Shown piece after piece: positions 45,719-53,366 of a stretch of 64,000 nt of DNA (within the stretch, counting starts at the first letter, position 1; each line of letters starts with the position of its first letter). Source of the DNA: Streptomyces sp. NBC_01198 (GTDB lineage Bacteria > Actinomycetota > Actinomycetes > Streptomycetales > Streptomycetaceae); contig NZ_CP108568.1 of assembly GCF_036010485.1 (NCBI RefSeq), positions 4,595,001 to 4,659,000 on the forward strand, given 5' to 3'. Under the pieces are notes generated by a model. That model did no database searches and had not been told where the DNA came from. It saw only the letters and a program-made list of their open reading frames with translations. The position numbers were made by a program, and so were the translations under genes.

Positions 45719-45731
45719 CACACACTGTGTG
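45719..45731. promoter_or_regulatory. palindrome in the divergent promoter of cassette B
   Basis: CACACA-C-TGTGTG at 45719-45731 is a perfect inverted repeat 48 bp before the regulator start. It is a candidate operator, with a sequence different from that of cassette A. Confidence 0.45.
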
Positions 45732-45778
45732 AAGGCGAATTGGTTACGCTCGGCTGCACTGAGTGATGCGAGGACTAC

Positions 45779-47113
45779 ATGGAGCCGAACACCCTGCTCG
45801 ACGCTCTGCTTGACGAAGCCGGTATGTCCCGGATCGGCTTGGCCGCGCGCGTGAACGCCGCTGGCAGGTTTCGGGGCAGGCAGATGCGCTATGACCACTC
45901 CTCGGTGATTCGCTGGTTGCGCGGGCAACGTCCACGCGGCATCGCGCCCGACCTGATCTGCGATGTTCTCTCCGAGCGCCTGGGCCGACCGGTGAGCCTC
46001 GATGACATCGGCATGGGCCTTCCCGGGACCGGTGGGCACGCCTCGCCGTTGTCCGGATCCATTGAGCACTCCACCGCGCTGTGGCGGGGAGACGGCCAGC
46101 AGCGCGACGATCTCGTGTGCGCCCCACTCCTCACCGGCATGGCCGCGATCAGCCCGGTCTGGGAGTGGGAGAACCCACCGGAGGACCTCGACGTCTCGCG
46201 TGGGGGCAGCCTTCATGTGGGGCGCGTCGACGTGGAGGTGCTACGCATCGCCCGAACGCACTACGAGGCGATGTACCGCCAGACGGGCGGCGTCGCCACG
46301 CGAGGCCGAATCGTAAGGTTCCTCGCCGAGCACACGTCCCCGCTGGTTCGGGGTGCCTACACGGATGCCACTGGCCGTGAACTCCACCGCGCGGTAGGCG
46401 GCTTGGCGGCAGTTGCCGGAATCTGCGCGTACGACTCCGACGCCCAGGGGCTCGCTCAGCGCTACTTCCACCAGGCATTACGCCTTGCCAAGGCGTCCGG
46501 TGACCGCGCCTTTGGCGGCTACGTCATAGCGCTCCTGGTCAACCAGGCCGTGTTCGTGCGGGACTTCCGGCAGGCGGTGGCCTTCGCCGAAGCCGGTATC
46601 CGTACCGCTGGCGCTCACATGTCCCCAGCGCTGGCCACCGACCTGTACGCCATGCAGGCCAAGGCGTTCTCCCGCATGGGTGACCAGGCCGCGGCCCGCC
46701 GCTGCATGCTTCTCGCCGAATCTGCCGCCGCGCGCATCCGGCCCGCTGACGAGCCGGCCGAGCTGGGTTACGTTCAACCTGGCCTGGTCGAAGCGCAGTT
46801 GGCGGAGGCCCTCATCAGCCTCGGCGATTGGGCTCCGGCCCAGACGTACGCCACCGAAGCGGTACGAGCCCGCGCGCACGCCCGCGGCTCCGTACACCGC
46901 CTGGCGACACTTGCCACCGCCGACCTCGGCCTTGGCAATCCCGAACAGGCCGCCGCACACAGCCTGGCCGCACTGAACCTGGCCAGAGGGCAGGAGTCGC
47001 GGCGGCTACGGGACCGCTTCACCAGACTCCGTGGCCTGCTCGCTGACCACGGTTCTGCCGCAGGCCGTGATGCGGTCGAGCAGATCGACGTCTCACTGTC
47101 GCTGCCGTTGTGA
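45779..47113 (+). CDS. HTH transcriptional regulator with TPR-like C-terminus, cassette B
   Basis: A 444-residue protein. The N-terminal LLDEAGMSRIGLAARVNAAG followed by YDHSSVIRWLRGQRPRG is an XRE-like HTH in the arrangement common among streptomycete regulators. The C-terminal two thirds are TPR-like helical repeats (for example GLAQRYFHQALRLAKASGDRAFGGYVIALLVNQ). It occupies the same position as the cassette A regulator but is not closely related in sequence. ATG 45779 is the start. The NUDIX gene follows. Confidence 0.85.
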   Translation: MEPNTLLDALLDEAGMSRIGLAARVNAAGRFRGRQMRYDHSSVIRWLRGQRPRGIAPDLICDVLSERLGRPVSLDDIGMGLPGTGGHASPLSGSIEHSTALWRGDGQQRDDLVCAPLLTGMAAISPVWEWENPPEDLDVSRGGSLHVGRVDVEVLRIARTHYEAMYRQTGGVATRGRIVRFLAEHTSPLVRGAYTDATGRELHRAVGGLAAVAGICAYDSDAQGLAQRYFHQALRLAKASGDRAFGGYVIALLVNQAVFVRDFRQAVAFAEAGIRTAGAHMSPALATDLYAMQAKAFSRMGDQAAARRCMLLAESAAARIRPADEPAELGYVQPGLVEAQLAEALISLGDWAPAQTYATEAVRARAHARGSVHRLATLATADLGLGNPEQAAAHSLAALNLARGQESRRLRDRFTRLRGLLADHGSAAGRDAVEQIDVSLSLPL

Positions 47114-47184
47114 TGGGCACAGGGGTTGTCCGGTGCGATAGCGTCCCAGGCACCGAAGCGGACGATCAGGTACGGAGAGGGCAC

Positions 47185-47721
47185 GTGTCGGTTTGGAAGA
47201 ACCACGGCGAGAAGACCGTTTACCAGAACGCCTGGCTCACTCTCAACCTCGCCGATGTCGAACTCCCCGACGGCCGCCACCTCGACCACTACCTCATCCG
47301 GCAACGGCCGGTCGCCCTCGCCACCACCGTCAACGAGGCTGGTGAGGCACTGCTGCTGTGGCGACACCGCTTCATCACCGACTCCTGGGGCTGGGAGTTG
47401 GCCGCCGGGGTCGTCGAGCACGGCGAGGACATCGAAGCGGCAGCCGCTCGCGAAATGCTGGAGGAGACTGGCTGGCGTCCCGGTGCCCTCCAGCACCTGC
47501 TGACCGTCGAGCCCTCCAACGGTCTCGCCGACGGCCGCCACCACGTCTACTGGTCCACCACCGCAGAATACGTCGGCCACCCCGAGGACGACTTCGAATC
47601 CGACCGCCGTGAGTGGGTGCCGCTGGCCTCCGTCCCGTCCCTCATCGGGCGCGGCGAGATCAGGTCCGCCAATGCGGTGGCGGCGCTTCTCCTGCTCCAC
47701 CACATGCACGCCGGAGGGTAG
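47185..47721 (+). CDS. NUDIX hydrolase, cassette B
   Basis: A 178-residue NUDIX protein of the ADP-ribose pyrophosphatase-like type. The Nudix box runs from GVVEHGEDIEAAAAREMLEETGW. GTG 47185 (VSVWKNHGEK) follows GGAGAGGG; an upstream GTG at 47110, overlapping the regulator stop, is possible. It pairs with the regulator as in cassette A. A second, truncated copy of this gene and its 3' flank lies at 49478-49690. Confidence 0.9.
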   Translation: MSVWKNHGEKTVYQNAWLTLNLADVELPDGRHLDHYLIRQRPVALATTVNEAGEALLLWRHRFITDSWGWELAAGVVEHGEDIEAAAAREMLEETGWRPGALQHLLTVEPSNGLADGRHHVYWSTTAEYVGHPEDDFESDRREWVPLASVPSLIGRGEIRSANAVAALLLLHHMHAGG

Positions 47722-47777
47722 AGAGCCGCCACGGCTCTGCTTGATCAGCGGTCGCCAGGACGGAGTTCTCGCGCCGG

Positions 47778-47803
47778 ATGCGTGAGCGATGTGTGATGCG
47801 TGG
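47778..47803 (+). repeat. ATGCGTGAGC-type repeats after NUDIX B
   Basis: ATGCGTGAGCG, then ATGTGTG and ATGCGTGG. The same kind of repeat as near attR, located 56 bp after the NUDIX B stop. It marks a likely former element end. Confidence 0.5.
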
Positions 47804-47873
47804 CTCCGCTTGACGAGGCACACGCCCTCGGACACCGGGGGCGGTTGCCGGCTTGCACCGTTCAGCGCGCTGC

Positions 47874-48290
47874 TCAGCTTGGGCAGACCGCTGGCGGTGT
47901 CGGATCAGCCGCGCCGGTTAGTTCATTGAAATGGCCGGCTACAGACCGGAGCCGGTCCGCCAATCCGGCGAGGCCGTCTGCGAGATCGCACAGCTCATCG
48001 GGCTCGATCGGGTACCACTGGCCGTCCAACTCGACGGAGAGGAAGGGTTCGAGACCAGGCGATCGCTCGGTGAACGGGTATTGCTGCAAGCAGGTGCGCA
48101 GGAGCACCGCAGTGCCGTGGGCGGTCGGGACCGCGAACTCGTCGTCAGCGCTTGAGTGAGTGATGTCCACGCGGTAGCCACCGGGCTGGTGATTTTCGCC
48201 CGTGCACCAGTCGGGCTCGGGGATGGTGACGACTCCGTGGTCGCACGTGGGGATGGTGACCGTTTGCGGTGTGATGGTGGCTTCGGGCAT
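47874..48290 (-). CDS. DUF6907-like protein
   Basis: A 138-residue protein with an N-terminal CDHGVVTIPEPDWCTGENHQPGGYRVDITHSS-like block (several Cys/His) and a C-terminal VELDGQWYPIEPDELCDLADGLAGLADRLRSVA. It resembles small streptomycete DUF6907 proteins of unknown role. The C-terminal half also resembles the last part of the two ATP-binding proteins (VGRWILGLDP then AAKLRAHADFLD), suggesting a shared domain. The start is ATG 48290. Confidence 0.6.
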   Translation of the reverse strand: MPEATITPQTVTIPTCDHGVVTIPEPDWCTGENHQPGGYRVDITHSSADDEFAVPTAHGTAVLLRTCLQQYPFTERSPGLEPFLSVELDGQWYPIEPDELCDLADGLAGLADRLRSVAGHFNELTGAADPTPPAVCPS

Positions 48291-48337
48291 GGCAGAACTC
48301 ATACCGAACGGGCGTGGCGCGAGATCAGCTGTCCGGG

Positions 48338-49096
48338 TCACTCCTCGTTCAGGAGTTCTGCGGCCGCCTTGGGATCCATCAGGGTCGACCAGGCCTGTTC
48401 GGCTGGGAGGAGGGAGCGGCTGGGGAGGGCGTATTCGGGGTACCAGTCGGCGGGCTCACACCCCGGGACATGGCGCAGGACGACGGCGGTCAGGTCGTCG
48501 GGGACGGAGCCGGTGATACGTACCGCCACGTAGGTCTCATGGCCGTCCTCGGCGCGTACCAGGATGCCGAGACGGAACGTGGCGAAGTCCGCGGCGTGCT
48601 CGTGTCCGTCGTGCAGTGATCCACGGGTCAGATCACGGATCGCCGAAGCGAGCCGGCGCACGAGGCGGGTGCCGGCTTCGAGCTGGTAGCGATCACGATC
48701 GTCGTGGTCGGGCAGGAGATGGCCCACGTAGGTCTTGCCGGCCAGGGGTTGGCGGTGGTCGGCGTTGTAGCGGGCTCGTGCTTGTGCGTTGGTCTCCAGC
48801 GCAGAGTAGAAGTCGTCTAACGACCCGTCCTCGCGTTGTCCGGCGGCTATGAGCCAGGGCAGGTCCAGATCCTTGTCGCTCCAGGCTGCTCCGCGCCACC
48901 TCTGGACCTTGACCTTGAAAAGAATCTCGTCGTCGATGGCGCGGATTAGCTCGTGGCCTGCCTCGTCGTCGCCGAAGAGCTCCCGGGCCTTTACGAGGAG
49001 GGGGTGGTCCAGTTCGTCGAGTGGCGTCCGTGCCGAGGGCAGCGGAAGCTTCAGGTCGTCGCGGAGCGTGCGAAGGGTGGGGCGAGCGGGTGGCAC
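48338..49096 (-). CDS. 252-residue protein of unknown function, partner of RHH protein
   Basis: A 252-residue soluble protein. No family is recognised. It contains AIDDEILFKVKVQRWRGAAW and LPWLIAAGQREDGSLDDFYSAL, and a C-terminal VAVRITGSVPDDLTAVVLRHVPG region. It starts at GTG 49096, two bases after the stop of the ribbon-helix-helix gene, so the two form an operon in the order small regulator then larger partner. That order fits a toxin-antitoxin-like or regulated effector pair, which is only inferred. Confidence 0.6.
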   Translation of the reverse strand: MPPARPTLRTLRDDLKLPLPSARTPLDELDHPLLVKARELFGDDEAGHELIRAIDDEILFKVKVQRWRGAAWSDKDLDLPWLIAAGQREDGSLDDFYSALETNAQARARYNADHRQPLAGKTYVGHLLPDHDDRDRYQLEAGTRLVRRLASAIRDLTRGSLHDGHEHAADFATFRLGILVRAEDGHETYVAVRITGSVPDDLTAVVLRHVPGCEPADWYPEYALPSRSLLPAEQAWSTLMDPKAAAELLNEE

Positions 49097-49098
49097 GG

Positions 49099-49395
49099 TC
49101 AGTCGTCCTCGCCTACGCCGCCGAGTTCCCTTATCCGCTCAGGTGACAGCCCAGTCAGGAGCGAAACGCTCGACTCAACGGATCCGTCGAGCTTGCGCAT
49201 CTTCTCCTTCATGCTGGCGCGGACCTCCTCACGGCGGAGCTCCAGATATGTCCGGACTGCTGCGGCGACCAAGTCCTTCTTGGTCATCCCGAGGAAGTGG
49301 GCACCATCGGAGATCAGCTCGTCCACCGCTGCATCCACCTTCAGGGGTGCCGTTGTGCGAGTTGCTCGACTTCGCGTTCCTTCTGCGATCTCCAT
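49099..49395 (-). CDS. ribbon-helix-helix-like small protein, putative antitoxin/autoregulator
   Basis: A 98-residue protein. APLKVDAAVDELISDGAHFLGMTKKDLVAAAVRTYLELRRE resembles a ribbon-helix-helix DNA-binding domain followed by a helical tail. ATG 49395 follows CAGGAGG. Just upstream (49407-49422) is the direct repeat TGGTAC-CAGA-TGGTAC, a likely operator. A relic of the junction between this gene and its partner is also found at 43114-43197. Confidence 0.65.
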   Translation of the reverse strand: MEIAEGTRSRATRTTAPLKVDAAVDELISDGAHFLGMTKKDLVAAAVRTYLELRREEVRASMKEKMRKLDGSVESSVSLLTGLSPERIRELGGVGEDD

Positions 49396-49477
49396 GTGTC
49401 GCCTCCTGGTACCAGATGGTACTCCTATCCTTGGACCCTGCGTGGGCGCCTGGATCCGCCCACTCCCCAGCGTGGTC

Positions 49478-49690
49478 GCCGGGGTCGTCGAGCACGGCGA
49501 GGACATCGAAGCGGCAGCCGCTCGCGAGGTGCTGGAGGAGACCGGCCGGCGTCCCGGTCCCCTCCAGCACCTGCTGACCGTCGAGCCTTCGAACGGTCTC
49601 GCCGACGGCCGCCACCACGAGCCGCCGCCCATGGCTCTGCTTGAATCAGCGGTCTCCCCGGTCGAAGTTCTCGCGCTCAATGCGTGAGCA
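49478..49690 (+). pseudogene. truncated duplicate of the NUDIX B gene and its 3' flank
   Basis: Bases 49478-49621 match 47404-47548 (NUDIX box region) almost exactly. Then 49621-49690 matches 47723-47790, the flank after NUDIX B, with the piece between deleted. The start of the gene is missing. The copy ends in the same ATGCGTGAGC-type repeat. Confidence 0.8.
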
Positions 49691-49700
49691 AATGCGGGAC
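49680..49700 (+). repeat. ATGCGTGAGC-type repeat at the right end of the island region
   Basis: ATGCGTGAGCAAATGCGGGAC follows the NUDIX fragment. Ordinary chromosomal genes begin right after it, so it probably marks the right boundary of the foreign DNA. Confidence 0.45.
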
Positions 49701-49714
49701 GGGTCGGTGCAGGC

Positions 49715-50239
49715 TCATCCGTTCTGGTCGGTGGTCAGGGCCCGCTGCATGAGCACCGTGTCGATCGAGCGGCCGTGCTTGTATCCGACTCCGGTCAGCC
49801 GGCCGGCGTGGGTGAAGGCGAAACGCTTGTGCAGCGCGGTGGAAGCGCCGCTTCCGGTGTCCGCGATGACCGCGATCATCTGGCGCACGCCCGCCTGGGC
49901 GCATCCGGTCAACAGGGCGCCGAGCAGGGCTCCGCCCAGCCCTCGGCCTGTCTGGTCCGGCGCGAGATAGATGGAGTTCTCCACGGTGTGCCGGTAGGCC
50001 GGCTTGGGGCGCCAGGGGCCGGCGTAGGCGTACCCGGCCACGTCGCCGTCCAGGTCGGCGACCAGGAAGGGCAGACCGCGATCGGCGAGGTCGTGGAGCC
50101 GTCGCTGCCATTCCGCGACGGTCGGCGGAGTCTGCTCGAAGGTGATCACGGTCTGGGAGACGTAGTGCGCGAAGATCTCGGTCACGGCCGCCAGGTCTGC
50201 GGGGACCGCGGGGCGGATGATCGCTTCGGGAACTGCCAC
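49715..50239 (-). CDS. GNAT acetyltransferase, phosphinothricin acetyltransferase-like
   Basis: A 174-residue GNAT of the PAT/Bar type. The stretch GYAYAGPWRPKPAYRHTVENSIYLAP and the acetyl-CoA loop QTGRGLGGALLGALL are characteristic. Phosphinothricin-like or methionine-derivative acetylation is the family activity, but the substrate here is not proven. GTG 50239 (VAVPEAIIRP) is the start; the nearer ATG is out of frame. It is divergent from an XRE-cupin regulator with a shared inverted repeat. Confidence 0.85.
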   Translation of the reverse strand: MAVPEAIIRPAVPADLAAVTEIFAHYVSQTVITFEQTPPTVAEWQRRLHDLADRGLPFLVADLDGDVAGYAYAGPWRPKPAYRHTVENSIYLAPDQTGRGLGGALLGALLTGCAQAGVRQMIAVIADTGSGASTALHKRFAFTHAGRLTGVGYKHGRSIDTVLMQRALTTDQNG

Positions 50240-50251
50240 GGCGTGCTCATT

Positions 50252-50284
50252 TCTCTATAGCGAAACTAAATGCTATTATAGAGG
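50252..50284. promoter_or_regulatory. AT-rich inverted repeat between GNAT and XRE-cupin genes
   Basis: TCTCTATAG (50252-50260) and CTATTATAGAGG (50273-50284) form an inverted repeat in strikingly AT-rich DNA, ending directly before the regulator ATG. It is a likely operator for the XRE-cupin protein controlling both genes. Confidence 0.6.
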
Positions 50285-50285
50285 A

Positions 50286-50864
50286 ATGGTTGAGCTTGTG
50301 GCACTGGGCGCCCACATTCAGGGGCTGCGACGCGACCGGGGCCTGACCCTTCAGCAACTGGCCGAAGCAGCCGACGTGAGCGTGAGCATGCTGTCCTCGG
50401 TCGAGCGCGGGCAGAAGGCGCCCACGATCGTGGTCCTGGCCCGCATCGCGGACGGCCTCGGCGTGCCTCTCGTCGATCTCGTCGCCCAGCCCGACGACAC
50501 GCGGATCATCGTGCGCCGCGCCGCCGACCAGGACAGCATCGACGAGCCAGGCGGATGGCGGCGGACGATCCTCACACCGGTGGTGCCCGGCGTGAACTTC
50601 GAGTGGATCCGCACGACCCTGCCGCCGGACTGCGACGCCGGCCGATTCCCGGCGTACGCTCCGGGCTCCCACGAGTACATCGTCGTCGAGTCCGGCACGC
50701 TCCGGCTGACCATCGACGACACGTCCCTGGACCTGAGCGAGGGCGACTCGGCCTACTTCGCCGCGGACGTCACCCACGCCTATGCAAACGCGGGTCCTGG
50801 GCCCTGCACGTACTACGTCGCCGCACTCGTCATGCGTCCACGCCCGGTCCAGCCACGGACGTGA
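50286..50864 (+). CDS. XRE family regulator with cupin sensor domain
   Basis: A 192-residue regulator. An N-terminal HTH (IQGLRRDRGLTLQQLAEAADVSVSMLSSVERGQKAPTI) is followed by a cupin domain with GSHEYIVVESGTLRLTIDD and EGDSAYFAADVTHAYANAG. Cupin-type XRE regulators usually sense a small metabolite. ATG 50286 lies right after the inverted repeat, so the mRNA may be almost leaderless. It is divergent from the GNAT gene, its probable target. Confidence 0.9.
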   Translation: MVELVALGAHIQGLRRDRGLTLQQLAEAADVSVSMLSSVERGQKAPTIVVLARIADGLGVPLVDLVAQPDDTRIIVRRAADQDSIDEPGGWRRTILTPVVPGVNFEWIRTTLPPDCDAGRFPAYAPGSHEYIVVESGTLRLTIDDTSLDLSEGDSAYFAADVTHAYANAGPGPCTYYVAALVMRPRPVQPRT

Positions 50865-51056
50865 GAACCCGCGGCCGTGCACCTCAGCGGCTCTCCGGCA
50901 GCGGGACCGGTCCAGCCGTGATCGGCGGGTGAGCGGTCCGGGTACGCGTGAGCGGGAGGACGGCGCCGGCCCGTCTGTGCTGCTTCCCCTCCGTCGCCGA
51001 TGAGTTTCGCCGTGCCGGACGGTCCAAGTCGGCACACCTAACAAGGGGAGAACCCG

Positions 51057-51908
51057 ATGGGCAAGACGCGCTTGCATCCGACGCCTCACCTCGCCCGTCG
51101 TATGTTCGAGCTCCTGGAGCCGATCTGCCTGGTCACCTTCTGCGCCGACGAGTGCAACGAGGAACTGGCCGCTCTCGGCCACCGCACCTACTGGGACGGT
51201 TACTTCGCCAGCCGTGCCGCACCACTGGGACGGGTGCCGGCCCAGGTCGTGCACGCAGCCTTCTACAACTTCGCCGACGGGGAAGCCGCACGGCACATCC
51301 CCAGCGCCTGGGAGACGATCCCGCCGGAGGCCTCCGTCGCCGCGCGGGAGCGGGGCAGCGCGGCTTCCCTACGACGCATCCTCGGCGACGAGCTGGCCGG
51401 CTCCCCGGGCCTGGTGCGCGCCGCGGACCTGACCACCAAGGCCGCGACGAGCGCCCCCGCCGACGGACGGGTGATGTACGCCGGCATGCGCACCCTTGAG
51501 GTACCCGGCGACCCCGTCGCCCGGCTGTGGCATTCCGCGACCATGCTGCGCGAGCACCGCGGCGACGGGCACATCGCCGCTCTCGTCAGCGTGCGCATCG
51601 GTGGCACGGAGGCCCACGTGCTCTCCGCTCTGGAACAGGGCATCCACCCTCCGGAGTCGTTCGGACGCATCCATCACCTGCCGAAAGAGCGCCTGGCCAC
51701 GGTCATGGAGGGCTTGCGTGAACGCGGACTCATCGACACGGACGGCCACTTCACCGACGCCGGCCGCGCGACCAAGCAACGCATCGAATCCCTCACCGAC
51801 GAACTCGCCACCGCGCCCTACGACGTCCTGTCCCCCGCCGAACTCGACGAACTGATCACCGAGCTCGAACCCATCGCTGCGGCCCTGGTGGCCACAGGCT
51901 CGCAGTAA
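51057..51908 (+). CDS. SCO6745 family protein (winged-helix-like, unknown role)
   Basis: A 283-residue protein matching the actinobacterial SCO6745 family. It starts LARRMFELLEPICLVTFCADECNEELAALGHRTYWDGYFASRAAPLG. The middle is VVHAAFYNFADGEAARHIPSAWETIPPE, and the C-terminal winged-helix-like region has LPKERLATVMEGLRERGLIDTDG. Function is unknown. ATG 51057 follows AAGGGGAG. Confidence 0.85.
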   Translation: MGKTRLHPTPHLARRMFELLEPICLVTFCADECNEELAALGHRTYWDGYFASRAAPLGRVPAQVVHAAFYNFADGEAARHIPSAWETIPPEASVAARERGSAASLRRILGDELAGSPGLVRAADLTTKAATSAPADGRVMYAGMRTLEVPGDPVARLWHSATMLREHRGDGHIAALVSVRIGGTEAHVLSALEQGIHPPESFGRIHHLPKERLATVMEGLRERGLIDTDGHFTDAGRATKQRIESLTDELATAPYDVLSPAELDELITELEPIAAALVATGSQ

Positions 51909-52057
51909 CAAGCGGTAACAGGAAGTAACATGCAGAAACCGCCACGGATCTGCGCCAGGTGTCGTGCGTCAGCGGCGGTGCGGCGTCCGGTGCGGCGTCC
52001 GGGGCGGGCCGCCCTGCATTTCGCATGGGCGGCACCGCACGTTGTCACCGCGGGGGC

Positions 52058-53212
52058 TCAACGCCTGCTGGCAGCGATCCGGTTGAGTTCGACGATGTCC
52101 CACCAGAACGGCTTGATGTCCGTGACCTTTCCGTCCTCGATCCGGAACAGCTCGGTCAACAGCATCGACCAGCGGTTGCCTGCGCCGTCGAGGCCGGTCG
52201 GCTCGACGATGGCGATCACGCGGTGGGGGCCGTCCGCGACGAGTTCGCGGGTGGTCATCCCGTCGGCGCCGATCGCGGCGAATATCCGCTCCCGGGCCGC
52301 GTTGGCGTCGGGTCCGGTCCACGAGCCGGGGACCGGATGGCCCTCGGGCAGCGTCAGGCGGTAGTCCGCCGCGCGGACCTCGAAGAGGGCTTCGAGGTCG
52401 TCGGCCGCGGCGAGTTCGTAGGCCCGCCGGACGATCGCCTTGTTGGTCTCCTCGACGGACCGCGGTGCCGCATGGAACGGAGTGCCGGTCGTGGCGGCGG
52501 GCTTCTGGACGGCGAGGGCTGCCAGGAGCTTCCTGGTGACGGCCGCGCCGGATGCGGGATTCTGGCCGGTGATCAAGTTGCCGTCGACGACGACGTGCGA
52601 CTGCCAGGCCGGGCCGCCGGTGAACTCGGCGCCGCCCGCGCGCAGGCGCGACTCCAGGAGCCAGGGTGCGTTCGCGTCGAGACCGGTGATGTGCTCCTCC
52701 TCGTCGGTGAACGAGGTCATCTTGCGGCCGGTGAAGAGCCAGTTACCCTCCGCGTCGCCCGCGGAGAGGAAGGCGGCCTGGCCGTGGCAGAGCGCGGCCA
52801 CCGTCTTGCTGCCGTCCGGCAGCATCGCGGCGAGGATATGGCCGGACTCGGCGTTCACCGCCAGATCCTGCATCGGCCCGTGGCCGCCGGGGATGAGTAC
52901 CGCGTCGTACGCCGCCGGGTCGATGTCCTCCAGGCGCAGCGGACTCTCCAGGAATTCGCGCACCTGTTCGAGGTAGGAGCGGAAGCGCGCCGCGGCGTCC
53001 GCGTCACCGCTGTTGGCCCCGGCCGACAGGCTGTGTTCGTCGGCGACGGGCACAGCGCCGCCCGGGGTGGCCAGCGTGAGCTCGACGCCCGCCTCGGTGA
53101 GCAGCTGGTGCGGGACGGCGAATTCCTCCGCCCAGAAGCCGGTCGGACGCTCGGTGCCGTCGTTCTGGCTCCAAACGCGCGCGCCGGTGAGCATGATGAG
53201 CACCTTGGACAT
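52058..53212 (-). CDS. fusion of DJ-1/PfpI-like domain with SnoaL-like domain
   Basis: A 384-residue fusion. Residues 1 to about 230 are a DJ-1/PfpI (type 1 glutamine amidotransferase-like) domain. The elbow is TVAALCHGQAAFL with a nucleophilic Cys, with DAVLIPGGHGPMQDL upstream. These proteins often act as chaperones or glyoxalases. Residues about 265-384 are a SnoaL-like NTF2-fold domain (NKAIVRRAYELAAADDLEALFE, ending in TELFRIEDGKVTDIKPFWWD). The two are usually separate genes. ATG 53212 is the start. It is divergent from the MmyB-like regulator. Confidence 0.85.
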   Translation of the reverse strand: MSKVLIMLTGARVWSQNDGTERPTGFWAEEFAVPHQLLTEAGVELTLATPGGAVPVADEHSLSAGANSGDADAAARFRSYLEQVREFLESPLRLEDIDPAAYDAVLIPGGHGPMQDLAVNAESGHILAAMLPDGSKTVAALCHGQAAFLSAGDAEGNWLFTGRKMTSFTDEEEHITGLDANAPWLLESRLRAGGAEFTGGPAWQSHVVVDGNLITGQNPASGAAVTRKLLAALAVQKPAATTGTPFHAAPRSVEETNKAIVRRAYELAAADDLEALFEVRAADYRLTLPEGHPVPGSWTGPDANAARERIFAAIGADGMTTRELVADGPHRVIAIVEPTGLDGAGNRWSMLLTELFRIEDGKVTDIKPFWWDIVELNRIAASRR

Positions 53213-53366
53213 GGGATCTCCTCGGTCGGGATGCGACGGGCGGACGCTGTTTTCCGCGTCCACCCATCACAACCGGGACCGAGCGGTCAGGAATGCATGC
53301 TGGTCAGCCCTGCGTTACCTAGGACTGGCAGTGCTCATCAGGGCAGGCAGCGGAGCTGGAGGCGCG

